Positions 54,503 through 63,426 of a stretch of 64,000 nt of DNA are shown in pieces. Position 1 is the first letter of the stretch. The number at the start of each line of letters is the position of its first letter. The stretch is from contig NZ_CP079107.1 in assembly GCF_019285735.1 (NCBI RefSeq), forward strand, positions 2,170,001 through 2,234,000, in the 5' to 3' direction. Both the position numbers and the translations under genes were made by a program. The notes under the pieces are model-generated. The model ran no database searches and had not been told where the DNA came from. It saw nothing but the letters and a program-made list of their open reading frames with translations. This DNA comes from Paeniglutamicibacter sp. Y32M11 (GTDB lineage Bacteria > Actinomycetota > Actinomycetes > Actinomycetales > Micrococcaceae).

Positions 54503-56182
54503 CTAGCGCACACCGGGGGCTTGCCCCGTGCTGCGTTCGGTACCAAAGGTGCTGGCGGTTTTCGGATCGATGAACACGAGGTACCCCATGTAGGCCAGTC
54601 CAATGACTGCGGCAAAAATTCGCACCCAAAGCAGGGAGAACCACTGACCAATGGAGAGCTGATCCACCACACCGGCCAGCACCAGCAGCAGGCACAGGAT
54701 GTACAGGGCTCGCTCCCACACGATCGGGTAGCGGCGGGACAGTGCGAAGAAGGGAATCAGCCACAAGAGGTACCAGGGCTGGATGATGGGAGCCAGAACA
54801 ACCGCTGCCAGCAGCGCATAACCGGAATAGAGCAGCGGTGGACCGGTCGGACGACGCAGCGCCAACCAGAACACTAGACCCAGGGAGACGGCGCGGAATC
54901 CGGTAAATACTGCACCGGAAATAACTGCCAGATCCCCTCCGAAGAGGGTTCCAATCCAACCGGCCAACATCCCTAGCAATCCGACCGGGGCATAGGGGAA
55001 GGCTGCGGATCCGGCGCTGGCCATCGCGGCGATCCAGCCGAACCAGAGTCCGGAGGCCCAGCCCAGCAGTGCCATCACTCCCAGGGTGACCGAACCGGCG
55101 AAGGACCAGGCCAGCATCTTGCGGCCCAGGGTGGCATGGCGGCCCACCATGGCGATACCCAAAAATGGCAAGACCAGCACCACAATCGGTTTGATGGCGA
55201 TGGCTGCACTCACGGCCAGGATGCCGAGCAGGAAACGTTTGCGTGCCACGAGCAGGAAGCCCAGCAGCACACCACCGATCATCAAACCGTCGTTGTGCAC
55301 CCCACTGATCATGTTCAGCAAAAACAGTGGATTGGCCACCGAGATCCACAGCGGCCAGGCGGCGCCGCGGCCACTGATCTTGGCCAGCGCGACCACCGTG
55401 TAGGCACACAGTGCCACACCACCCACGGCTATCAGGCGCATCATCAGCACGCCGTATTCGGGCACGGCACCGGAGATGAAATAGGTGAAGCGGGCGTACA
55501 TCAAAAAGAGCGGGCCGTAGGGGGAAGACGATTCTGCCCAGAGAGAGTCCGAACCCTGCGCAAACCAGCCCGGTAGCTGGGAGACCCAGTCGCTATAGGG
55601 CGAGAGCCCCGCGTGCATTAGCCGGCCCTGTCCCAGATAGGAGTAAACGTCCTTGGAGAGGATCGGAAAGGAAAAGAACAGTGGGATCGACCAGGTCCAG
55701 ATGGCCCGCACGATCACCTTCACCGCTGCGGGGCCCTGTGACTCCGAGCGTTGGCGAAGCCTCAACCAGGCACGGAAGAGCAACATGGATCCCAGTGCCA
55801 ACAGCAGCGTGCAGGTGATCACGCCGGCTGCCTCCACGCGTAGCGGCAGCAGCGGTTTGGCGCGCGAGAGCAGGGATTCCTGGGAGCTCGGGATCCACCC
55901 CACGCCCCAGGAGCCAAACATGACCATCAGCGAGGCCACCAGACCCTGCCCAATGGCGATGTTCGGAGAGTCTTCGCCTCCGCCGGTGAAGTGGCGTAAC
56001 AGCGGCATCGTGGCTGCCCGGGTGCGGAGCTTCTCGAGGATACGAGTGGTTCCGGCGATGCCCCCGCGTTTAGACCGTTGGTCATTTTTGGCCAGATACC
56101 CGCCAGCGGTGGTCCCCTCGGCCCTCGTCATCGCCCCCGTCGGTGTAACGCTAGAAACGGGGTATTCCATCGCAGGGCTCAC
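54503..56182 (-). CDS. MptB-type alpha-1,6-mannosyltransferase (second copy)
   Basis: This 559-residue protein has a cytoplasmic N-terminal tail (about 60 residues) and 13 or so TM helices of the MptA/MptB GT-C family; the conserved loop FPILSKDVYSYLGQGRLMHA contains the catalytic-type Asp. It would extend an alpha-1,6-mannan from polyprenyl-phosphomannose. The GTG at 56182 overlaps the upstream gene's TGA (GTGA), and AGGTG lies 8 nt before it. It is paralogous to the upstream gene. Confidence 0.85.
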   Translation of the reverse strand: MSPAMEYPVSSVTPTGAMTRAEGTTAGGYLAKNDQRSKRGGIAGTTRILEKLRTRAATMPLLRHFTGGGEDSPNIAIGQGLVASLMVMFGSWGVGWIPSSQESLLSRAKPLLPLRVEAAGVITCTLLLALGSMLLFRAWLRLRQRSESQGPAAVKVIVRAIWTWSIPLFFSFPILSKDVYSYLGQGRLMHAGLSPYSDWVSQLPGWFAQGSDSLWAESSSPYGPLFLMYARFTYFISGAVPEYGVLMMRLIAVGGVALCAYTVVALAKISGRGAAWPLWISVANPLFLLNMISGVHNDGLMIGGVLLGFLLVARKRFLLGILAVSAAIAIKPIVVLVLPFLGIAMVGRHATLGRKMLAWSFAGSVTLGVMALLGWASGLWFGWIAAMASAGSAAFPYAPVGLLGMLAGWIGTLFGGDLAVISGAVFTGFRAVSLGLVFWLALRRPTGPPLLYSGYALLAAVVLAPIIQPWYLLWLIPFFALSRRYPIVWERALYILCLLLVLAGVVDQLSIGQWFSLLWVRIFAAVIGLAYMGYLVFIDPKTASTFGTERSTGQAPGVR

Positions 56183-57750
56183 GTGTTGGGCACCTGCGGA
56201 TCGTTGTTCCCGGCGCTCGGCTCTGTTTCCGTCGTTCGGCGGCGCAGGCGCGCGGGTAAGGTGGCCACAAATAGGCTGCGCGTACGCGGATCCAGAAACG
56301 CGAGGTACGCCATCGAGACCCACGAAATGGCGGTGGAGAGCTGCTTAACCCACGGATCGAGATCCGAGAGGAACTGCCAGATGAAGATCTGGTCGGCGGC
56401 ACCGAAGGCGATGAAAAACGCTGTGGTGAAGTAGACCCACAACAGCTGCCAGTCATCCCGGATTCCGGTGATGGCGAAGAAGGGCAGCAGCCAGAGGATG
56501 TACCAGGGCTGGATGATCGGCGAGAGGATCACCAGCGCGGAAAAGGCAAGGGCCATGCGTTGGACGATGTGCGACTGCTTGCCCTTGAAAATCAGCAGCA
56601 GCACCAGGCCCACCGAGGCCAACCGTGCCACCAGCTTTACCGCCGGCAGCAGCCAGTCGGTGCCAATCCCGATGGTGGTCAGGGCACCGTGCAGCACCGC
56701 GTTCAGGGCTCCCACGGGGGCGAAGATGACGGTTCCGGTTCCGGTTCCCAGCATGACCTTAAGCCAGCCAAATCCGTAACCGTTGGCCCAGCCGATGACC
56801 GCCATGATGACGGCGACAAGTGTTGCTGTGTACACCCAGTAGCGAATCTTGCGCCACCAGCCGGCATCTGGACCCGCCCAGAGCAGGCCGATGAATGGCA
56901 ACAGCACCAGAGTGATCGGCTTAACGCCGATGGATGCGGCAATCAGCACCACGCCCAAGACTCCGCGGCGTGTGGCCGCGTAGTAGGTTCCCGCCAAGGC
57001 GAGGCCCACCATGAGGGAGTCATTGTGCGCGCTGGCGACAAAGCTGATCAGGAACAGCGGGTTGGCCACGGAAATCCAGGTCGCCTTGGCGCCGGAAACC
57101 TTGTGCAGTGACGCGATCTTCGGCACATAAATCATGCACAACAAGACCCCGGCAAAGGCCACGAGGCGGAAGAGCAGTACGGATAAGTCGGGGCTGGTTC
57201 CCACCATGCGGTTTACCGCAAACTCAACTATCAGGTAGAGCGGCCCGTAGGGGGTTTCGTCTTCCGCCCAGGTGATGTCGGCGCCGAGTTGAAACCAGTT
57301 GTTCAGCGTAGAGATGCCCGCCACGTAGGGGTCTTGTCCGGCAGCCACCAGACGCCCTTGGCCAATGTAGGCAAAAACATCGCGGGAGAAGATGGGTAGG
57401 GCAAACAGCATCGGGATGCTCCACGACCAGATGGCGCGCTTCACAACCACCAGGGAGCCCTCTGGCCACCCGGCCAGTTGCTGACCCAGTCGTAGCCACG
57501 CTCTGAACAAGATCCAGCAGCCCACCGTCAGCACCACGGTGCCGACCACGACGCCGGCGTAGTCAGTACGGATGGCAATCAGTAATGGGTTGCGATTCAT
57601 GGGCGAAACGCTGGCCAGCCAACCGACGGCGTAGGACCCCAACATGACCATGATCGAGCCGATGGTGCCCTGGATCAATGGGGAAAGGTGCGGTCCGCGC
57701 CCCGTGGCCTTGGATTTAGCCGTGGGAACGGAGGAATGCACGTGGTTCAT
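56179..57750 (-). CDS. MptB-type alpha-1,6-mannosyltransferase (first copy)
   Basis: This 523-residue protein shares the MptB loop LPIFSRDVFAYIGQGRLVAA, the ETPYGPLYLIVEF loop, and the WISVANPLFLISFVASAHND segment with its downstream neighbour. It has about 13 TM helices. It likely starts or extends lipomannan/lipoarabinomannan-like polymers with polyprenyl-phosphomannose at the outer membrane face. It is the first gene of the operon. Confidence 0.87.
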   Translation of the reverse strand: MNHVHSSVPTAKSKATGRGPHLSPLIQGTIGSIMVMLGSYAVGWLASVSPMNRNPLLIAIRTDYAGVVVGTVVLTVGCWILFRAWLRLGQQLAGWPEGSLVVVKRAIWSWSIPMLFALPIFSRDVFAYIGQGRLVAAGQDPYVAGISTLNNWFQLGADITWAEDETPYGPLYLIVEFAVNRMVGTSPDLSVLLFRLVAFAGVLLCMIYVPKIASLHKVSGAKATWISVANPLFLISFVASAHNDSLMVGLALAGTYYAATRRGVLGVVLIAASIGVKPITLVLLPFIGLLWAGPDAGWWRKIRYWVYTATLVAVIMAVIGWANGYGFGWLKVMLGTGTGTVIFAPVGALNAVLHGALTTIGIGTDWLLPAVKLVARLASVGLVLLLIFKGKQSHIVQRMALAFSALVILSPIIQPWYILWLLPFFAITGIRDDWQLLWVYFTTAFFIAFGAADQIFIWQFLSDLDPWVKQLSTAISWVSMAYLAFLDPRTRSLFVATLPARLRRRTTETEPSAGNNDPQVPNT

Positions 57751-58057
57751 TGGGTGCCCACTCCTGACTCATCGTTCCCACTATGGTTATGGATTTTCAG
57801 GGGGCACCGGTCCCCCTGCTACCCGCTGGCAGAAGCCCCAAAAACGGGCGCGGCCCTGCGCGTAAAAATCAAATTCCACCCTAGCACCGTGACATACCAA
57901 TGCCCGGGAGGCAACGGCACGTTGCGCCAGAGCTCACATCACATCGAACCAGCAACCCCGACCCGTCATCGTGGCGTGGCCTGCCTCCGCCCGAACGGAA
58001 AGTACATAAGGTGGTGATAACTCAAATACTCAGCAGCAAAAGATCAAGGGGACAGCC
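57751..58057. other. Divergent promoter region
   Basis: About 307 nt between mptB and the small membrane protein. No gene is visible. The plus-strand start has its own AAGGGG ribosome-binding site; no promoter was clear. Confidence 0.4.
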
Positions 58058-58264
58058 GTGGGCAGGCGTACAAGGAACGTTGAGAACCCGGTGCGCAATC
58101 ACGCACTGCTCGGCTGGGGCATTTTCATCTCACTGCTACTGGGTGTCGCCGCCCCGCAATTGGGTCTTAGTCCCGTTGCGGCGATCGCCTTGGCTGGCAC
58201 CTGCTTGGTTGTATTCCTGTTGCTCTGGCTTTTGAGCAGTTCACGAGATTCTTCGCGTTCCTAG
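58058..58264 (+). CDS. Small two-TM membrane protein
   Basis: This 68-residue protein starts at GTG 58058 with AAGGGGA 5 nt upstream. It has a basic N-terminus and two TM helices (about 18-35 and 41-60: LAGTCLVVFLLLWLL). Function unknown. It lies upstream of orn on the same strand with a 140-nt gap. Confidence 0.75.
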   Translation: MGRRTRNVENPVRNHALLGWGIFISLLLGVAAPQLGLSPVAAIALAGTCLVVFLLLWLLSSSRDSSRS

Positions 58265-58404
58265 AACGCTCCCCTCCCCCGGCGGCGGATCATCGGTCCC
58301 GATGCGCGACGTCCGGCCCGCGGCAGGACTTCCCGCGCGCGTCTTATGCTCACGGGAACGTGGACGGAAGCAGCGGCCGCTGCGAATCGGGTAAATTGGG
58401 GCTT

Positions 58405-59022
58405 GTGTCTATTTCAGCTGAAAAAATTGTGTGGATCGACTGCGAGATGACAGGCCTAAGCCTGGATAACGACGCGTTGATCGAAGTGGCGGTCCTGGTA
58501 ACGGACTCCGAACTAAACGTCCTGGGGGACGGTGTACAAGTGGTGATCAAGCCATCGGACGAAGCCATCGAGCAAATGAGCGATTTTGTTCGCAACATGC
58601 ACATCACCAGCGGACTAATCACAGAGCTCGATGCCGGACTGGACATGGGTGCTGCCCAGAAGATCGTCATGGACTACATCCGCTCATATGCTCCCGAACC
58701 CAGCAAGGCGCTGTTGGCCGGCAATTCCGTGGGTACCGATAAGAACTTCTTGGCCCGCGATATGCCAGAGGTCATCGATCACCTTCATTACCGGATCCTG
58801 GATGTCTCCACGATCAAGGAGTTGGCCCGCCGCTGGTACCCCCGCGCATTCTTCCAAGCTCCGCCCAAGACCGGTAACCACCGCGCGCTCGGCGATATCC
58901 AGGACTCCATTGATGAACTGAAATACTACCGAGCCACCGTGATGGTCCCGGCTCCCGGCCCCGATAAGGCCACGGCAAAGGCCGCCGCGACTAGGATCAT
59001 TGCCGAAAAACCGACCAATTAA
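58405..59022 (+). CDS. orn: Oligoribonuclease
   Basis: This 205-residue DEDDh exonuclease has IVWIDCEMTGLSLDNDALIE (first Asp and Glu), NSVGTDKNFLARDM (second Asp) and TGNHRALGDIQDSI (His and final Asp). It degrades 2-5-nt RNAs to mononucleotides and hydrolyses pGpG. GTG 58405 gives the standard N-terminus; TAAATT lies 7 nt upstream, a leaderless pattern. Confidence 0.95.
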   Translation: MSISAEKIVWIDCEMTGLSLDNDALIEVAVLVTDSELNVLGDGVQVVIKPSDEAIEQMSDFVRNMHITSGLITELDAGLDMGAAQKIVMDYIRSYAPEPSKALLAGNSVGTDKNFLARDMPEVIDHLHYRILDVSTIKELARRWYPRAFFQAPPKTGNHRALGDIQDSIDELKYYRATVMVPAPGPDKATAKAAATRIIAEKPTN

Positions 59023-59063
59023 TCACTGTGGTGCAGAACACAGCTCAAAACAGGCAATCCGAG

Positions 59064-59094
59064 TTGGCACTCCACCTCCACTTGTGTGTAAGAT
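59064..59094 (+). promoter_or_regulatory. Candidate promoter of tRNA-His
   Basis: TTGGCA (59064-59069) and TAAGAT (59089-59094), 19 nt apart, lie about 70 nt upstream of tRNA-His. Confidence 0.4.
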
Positions 59095-59162
59095 AGTTCT
59101 CGTTGCCCAGCAGTTCGGAAGTAATTCGGAACGGTTGAGCGACTAGCCTTAGGGCGAACTTG

Positions 59163-59238
59163 GTGGGTATAGCTCAGTTGGCAGAGCGTCTGGTTGTGGT
59201 CCAGAAGGTCGCGGGTTCAATCCCCGTTACTCACCCCA
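59163..59238 (+). tRNA. tRNA-His (anticodon GTG)
   Basis: The acceptor arms GTGGGTA and TACTCAC pair (one G-U). The anticodon stem TCTGG/CCAGA encloses TTGTGGT. The D-arm AGCTCAGTTGGCAGAGC and T-arm GCGGGTTCAATCCCCGT are standard. G at -1 (59162) and discriminator C fit histidine identity. CCA is encoded at 59236-59238. Confidence 0.97.
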
Positions 59239-59855
59239 AAGAAGCCGCTCCGGATTAGTCCGGAGCGGCTTTTCTCATTCCATACCAGTTTGCACTTTTC
59301 ACGACGTGCCCTAGCACGGCGCAGCAGCAGATGATTTGAGGGACAGATGAAACACGGGCTCATCCATGAAGGCCCCGATCATTTCCGTGAAATGGTCACG
59401 GGATTCACAAACCACGACGCTGCCCCGAGGTTCGTGGCCCAGGAATCCAACGACACGATGTCGCATCCGCTTCGAGCACCCGCCGGAGTCACCGGATGGT
59501 CGCCGCGTATCGCTCTCAACGGCCTCGATGGCACCGCGGTCAACGCCGAGGTCTGTGAAGCAATTACCGGCCGCCAGAAGCGTGCCTGGGCGATTGAAAA
59601 GAACTTGTCGAGCAGAGCTGAGCATCGCCAGTTTCGCGGCGGCCAGAATGGCGCGTTTGAGCACCTGCCGGTTCAGCAATACTGGCAGCGAGAGCACTCC
59701 CCCTCAATGCCGGTACCCGCGAGATGATGATTGAACCGCGCGGCAGATCACTTCCCACCGATCCCTAGCGCACCAATAGTCATACGCTTGCAGATCGACC
59801 ACTAGCATCACCATATCTACTTATTCATTGGCAACAGAAAGTCCTAGGAGAAGTC
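59239..59855. other. Region between tRNA-His and def without a confident gene
   Basis: After the tRNA terminator, 59,311-59,727 stays open in several frames on both strands. A 128-codon minus frame (59311-59697) and a 126-codon plus frame (59347-59727) both have coding-like third positions, but neither has a recognised domain or a good start. One may be a real accessory gene. Confidence 0.35.
59243..59274 (+). terminator. Intrinsic terminator after tRNA-His
   Basis: Arms AGCCGCTCCGGA and TCCGGAGCGGCT (12 nt) pair perfectly around TTAG, followed by TTTCTC. Confidence 0.9.
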
Positions 59856-60428
59856 TTGAGCATTCGTCCTGTCACCATCTACGGCGAGCCCGTGCTGCAC
59901 GTTCGGGCAAAGGAAGTCACATCATTCGACGATGAGCTGCGTGAAATCATCGCCGACATGTTCGACACCATGGATGCGGCCAACGGCGTCGGCCTAGCCG
60001 CACCGCAGATCGGCATCGGCCTTCGGATCTTTACTTACGAGTTTGAAAATGAGGACGGGGCTCCGCATCGCGGTGTGCTGGTGAACCCGCGGCTGACACT
60101 TTCGAAGGTCTCGCAGGGAACTCCGGACCCGGATGAGGAGATTGAAGGTTGCCTTTCCGCTCCGGCACTTAATTTCCCACTCAAACGAGCCGAATTCGCA
60201 CGTGTCGAAGGATTCGACGGCGATGGAAATGAGGTCAATTTTGAGGCCACCGGGTGGTTCGCGCGCATCATGCAGCACGAATACGACCACCTAGACGGTT
60301 ATCTCTACGTTGACAAGCTCAATGAGAAGTGGGCTCGTCGCTGGAAAAAGGCGAAGAAGTCTCTGGGCTGGGGTGTGCCCAACTTGACATGGATGCCGGG
60401 AACCGACGAGGACCCATTCGGGCACTAA
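59856..60428 (+). CDS. def: Peptide deformylase
   Basis: This 190-residue protein has GVGLAAPQIG (residues 44-53), EGCLS (zinc Cys99) and HEYDH (His141, Glu142, His145). It removes the formyl group from nascent N-termini. It starts at a TTG with AGGAG 5 nt upstream. The C-terminus (about 160-190) is longer than in E. coli and basic. Confidence 0.95.
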   Translation: MSIRPVTIYGEPVLHVRAKEVTSFDDELREIIADMFDTMDAANGVGLAAPQIGIGLRIFTYEFENEDGAPHRGVLVNPRLTLSKVSQGTPDPDEEIEGCLSAPALNFPLKRAEFARVEGFDGDGNEVNFEATGWFARIMQHEYDHLDGYLYVDKLNEKWARRWKKAKKSLGWGVPNLTWMPGTDEDPFGH

Positions 60429-60519
60429 TCTCCCCCAGGTCAGGAGCCCCAAGAGGTCCTTCGGTGGGCAACTGAGTCCATGAGAATCAAGGGAAGCTGT
60501 CCTCCTGACCTCAAGAAAT

Positions 60520-60565
60520 GCGAAAAGCGGGTATTGCCTTCGAAAAGGCCATACCCGCTTTTCGC
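60520..60565 (-). terminator. Long hairpin between convergent def and gap genes
   Basis: Arms GCGAAAAGCGGGTAT and ATACCCGCTTTTCGC pair perfectly, enclosing a second stem GCCTT/AAGGC. A/T-rich flanks on both sides suggest bidirectional action. Confidence 0.85.
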
Positions 60566-60608
60566 TTTAAACCCGTAAACGGGTCACGCCGAGGCGTGAT
60601 GCTTGGGA

Positions 60609-62069
60609 CTAGACCGTTGCGACGGCTGGAGCGCCCATGGCTGGGACAGCAACCGGGTGGGTGCCGGCCATGGTCTCGATGACACGGACTACCTGGCAGG
60701 AGTAGCCGAATTCGTTGTCGTACCACACGTAGACGACGGCGTTCTTTCCGGTGGCGATGGTGGCGAGGCCATCAACGATGCCGGCACGGCGTGAACCAAC
60801 GAAGTCCGAGGAAACGACCTCGGGCGAATCAATGTAGTCGATCTGCTTGTGCAGTTCGGCACCCAAGGAAGCATCGCGCAAGTAGGAGTTGATCTCTTCC
60901 TTGGTAGTCGCCGTTTCCAGGTTGAGGTTCAGGATTGCCATGGAGACATCCGGGGTCGGGACGCGGATGGCGTTACCCGTCAGCTTGCCTTCGAGTTCCG
61001 GCAGCGCCTTGGCTACAGCCTTGGCCGCACCGGTCTCGGTGATCACCATGTTCAGCGCAGCCGAACGACCGCGACGCTCACCCTTGTGGAAGTTGTCAAT
61101 GAGGTTCTGGTCGTTCGTGAACGAGTGAACCGTCTCAACGTGGCCGTGGATGACACCGAAGCGATCATTCATGGCCTTGAGCACCGGGGTGATGGCGTTG
61201 GTCGTACAGGAAGCGGCGGTGACGATCTTGTCTTCGTCGGTGATATCGGCGTGGTTGATGCCGTGGACGATGTTCTTCAAATCGCCCTTGCCCGGCGCGG
61301 TGAGCAGCACGCGGGCAACACCCTTGGCAGCCAAGTGCTGGGACAGTCCGGCTTCATCGCGCCAGCGACCGGTGTTGTCAACGACGATCGCGTTATTGAT
61401 GCCGAAGGCGGTGTAGTCAACGGTGGCCGGGTCATCCGAGTAGATGACCTGGATCAGGGTGCCGTTGGCGAGGATGGTGTTGTTTTCCTCGTTGACGGTA
61501 ATCGAACCGTCGAAGGGACCGTGGACGGAGTCGCGGCGCAGCAGTGAGGCGCGCTTGACCAAGTCGTCGTCGGACCCCTTGCGGACAACAATGGCGCGCA
61601 GGCGCAGTCCGTAACCGCCGCGCTCAATGAGGATGCGGGCCAGCAAGCGGCCAATGCGACCGAAACCGTAAAGGACAACGTCGGTGGGCTCGGCATCCGT
61701 GGCGCCGGCCTGACCGACCTTTTCGCCCAATTCGGCGGTCAGGAATTCAATCAAGTTCGTGGAACCGGACTCGACGAACTTCTTGTTCAGGCGGCCCAAG
61801 TCGATGGAGACGGCACCCAGGTTCAGCGTCTCGATGGCCTGAAGAATGGGCATCGTCTGCTCGAGCGGAAGCTCGGCGTCTTCAATGCGGCGAACCACGC
61901 GGTGTGCCTTGAGGATATTGATGGCCGACTGGTTGATCAGCTTGCGGCCGTAAATGGAGGTCACCACGTTGTTGTTGCGGTACAGACGACCGATCAACGG
62001 AATCATGGCCTCGGCGAGCTCTTCGCGCCCGCTCCATTCCTGTAGGGCTTCGACAGACTGCTGGGTCAC
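60609..62069 (-). CDS. Glyceraldehyde-3-phosphate dehydrogenase, long type (GapB-like)
   Basis: This 486-residue protein is about 150 residues longer than glycolytic GapA. It has an N-terminal helical extension (1-125), then the NAD(P) domain (VVLYGFGRIGRLLARILIER) and the catalytic Cys288 in AASCTTNAI, with WYDNEFGYSCQVVRV at the C-terminus. Such long GAPDHs in Corynebacterineae (GapB) work in gluconeogenesis. The GTG at 62069 has AAGGA 6 nt upstream. The glycolytic gapA is not in this window. Confidence 0.9.
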   Translation of the reverse strand: MTQQSVEALQEWSGREELAEAMIPLIGRLYRNNNVVTSIYGRKLINQSAINILKAHRVVRRIEDAELPLEQTMPILQAIETLNLGAVSIDLGRLNKKFVESGSTNLIEFLTAELGEKVGQAGATDAEPTDVVLYGFGRIGRLLARILIERGGYGLRLRAIVVRKGSDDDLVKRASLLRRDSVHGPFDGSITVNEENNTILANGTLIQVIYSDDPATVDYTAFGINNAIVVDNTGRWRDEAGLSQHLAAKGVARVLLTAPGKGDLKNIVHGINHADITDEDKIVTAASCTTNAITPVLKAMNDRFGVIHGHVETVHSFTNDQNLIDNFHKGERRGRSAALNMVITETGAAKAVAKALPELEGKLTGNAIRVPTPDVSMAILNLNLETATTKEEINSYLRDASLGAELHKQIDYIDSPEVVSSDFVGSRRAGIVDGLATIATGKNAVVYVWYDNEFGYSCQVVRVIETMAGTHPVAVPAMGAPAVATV

Positions 62070-62332
62070 TGAAAATCCTTCCAAATCAGCCGGCGAGTGA
62101 TCCTCAAGCCGGTTGCTACCGTAAAAGCACCTTTGCAGAAACGGTTGTTCTAGGGGTAGTCAGGATCATTCCCCCGCGGGACCAGGTCCCACTATCCATT
62201 CTAGTATGTGCTCGTCCAGAACCACGTCTTGCTTCGGTGAGGTCTCTCACACCCGTGTAACGGCCAAGCGTTCATAGGCGGAGGGTCGAATTAGGTGGGG
62301 TGTTGGGAAGGGCGCGGGACGCGTGTTCTCAC

Positions 62333-62650
62333 CTAGCGCGGACGCCATGGTTCCTCGGGCGGGTCGTCCAAGCCGTCGGCGTTCTGATGCGGTTGTTGAG
62401 GTGGTCGGTGAACAAAACCTTCCAATGGATCCTTGTCCTGTCCCTGTGCGGACTCATGGATCTGCCTCTTTTGTTGCTCAAGTGCCTGCTGTGCGGCTTG
62501 GCTCGAAGGCTTGTATAAATTGTTCAGTGCATCAAAGACACCCGATGCGCCACTGCCTGTCCCCTCCTTCGGGAAGGTGAACTTTGAAGCGGCCCAGATC
62601 AGCCCGATGCACAGCACCGGTATGCCTAGTAGCCAGAAGAGCCATTCCAT
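62333..62650 (-). CDS. Small membrane-anchored protein of unknown function
   Basis: This 105-residue protein has one N-terminal TM helix (EWLFWLLGIPVLCIGLIWAA) and a Gln/Pro/His-rich soluble tail. Leaderless start: TAGACT lies 7 nt before ATG 62650. It is conserved in relatives, from memory, without known function. It is upstream of gap on the same strand, 263 nt away. Confidence 0.75.
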   Translation of the reverse strand: MEWLFWLLGIPVLCIGLIWAASKFTFPKEGTGSGASGVFDALNNLYKPSSQAAQQALEQQKRQIHESAQGQDKDPLEGFVHRPPQQPHQNADGLDDPPEEPWRPR

Positions 62651-62865
62651 GACTTGGAGTCTAATGCTCGTGCACCGAATTTAGGCCGCTGCCCCAGCTA
62701 CGTACGGTGATGATTGTCCGCTTCCGGCTCATAAGTTTCTTGAGGCCGCCCAGGAGCATCAACATCCGTCAATGGCAGTGGCTCGCGCATGGCCACGCTC
62801 ATCTGAACGAAGCTAGAATCTTGCGCCTGATTCCGGGCATTTGGACTCTAAGTTGGCATCCAACC

Positions 62866-62905
62866 AAAAACGCCTGCATCCCTTATAAACAAAGGATTAC
62901 AGGCG
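62866..62905 (-). terminator. Terminator after rnpB
   Basis: On the minus strand CGCCTG pairs with CAGGCG and ATCC with GGAT across a short internal loop, followed by five T residues. It starts 6 nt past the predicted RNA 3' end. Confidence 0.75.
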
Positions 62906-62910
62906 GATTG

Positions 62911-63282
62911 AATGGACGGGATGGCGCGTACGCCGGGTTTTGTACCGCGGTCGGTTACCCGAATCGCGGCGGCGATCATCTATCTAGGAGTGCCGTTGCC
63001 GGCACCCTCAAGCGGTCCACCCGACTACATAGAGCGAACAACCCAGTAGTCTGTCTGACCTTGCTCCGAGTGGGGTTTACCAAGCCATTCCAGTCACCTG
63101 GAATGCTGGTGGTCTCTTACACCACCGTTTCACCCTTACCCGCATAAATGCGGGCGGTCTATTCTCTGTGGCACTAGCCTGCGGGTTACCCCGAGTGGGC
63201 GTTACCCACCACCCTGTTCTGTGGAGCCCGGACGTTCCTCGGGCCACTTGCGTGACACGCGATCGTCTGGCCATCCCGTCCA
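62911..63282 (-). ncRNA. rnpB: RNase P RNA (class A)
   Basis: The minus strand folds with P1 arms TGGACGGGATGG (63271-63282) and CCATCCCGTCCA (62913-62924). It has the conserved core GAGGAACGTCCGGGCTCCAC, ACAGAACAGGGTGG, GTAACCCGCAGG, AGAATAGACCGCC and GTGTAAGAGACCACCAG. About 370 nt long, it is the catalytic subunit that matures tRNA 5' ends. A TAGACT -10 (63290-63295) is 7 nt upstream of the predicted 5' end. Confidence 0.93.
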
Positions 63283-63426
63283 GCAAACAAGTCTAGTCGT
63301 ATTTGAGTGTGCACCTAACCAGATGAACAGCTCCTCACCAACAGACGAAAGGATCAGCACCAACCGTTGCGTATAACGACGTGAGGCAAATAAGAGAATG
63401 CCACCACCTCCGACTAGGCTTGATGG

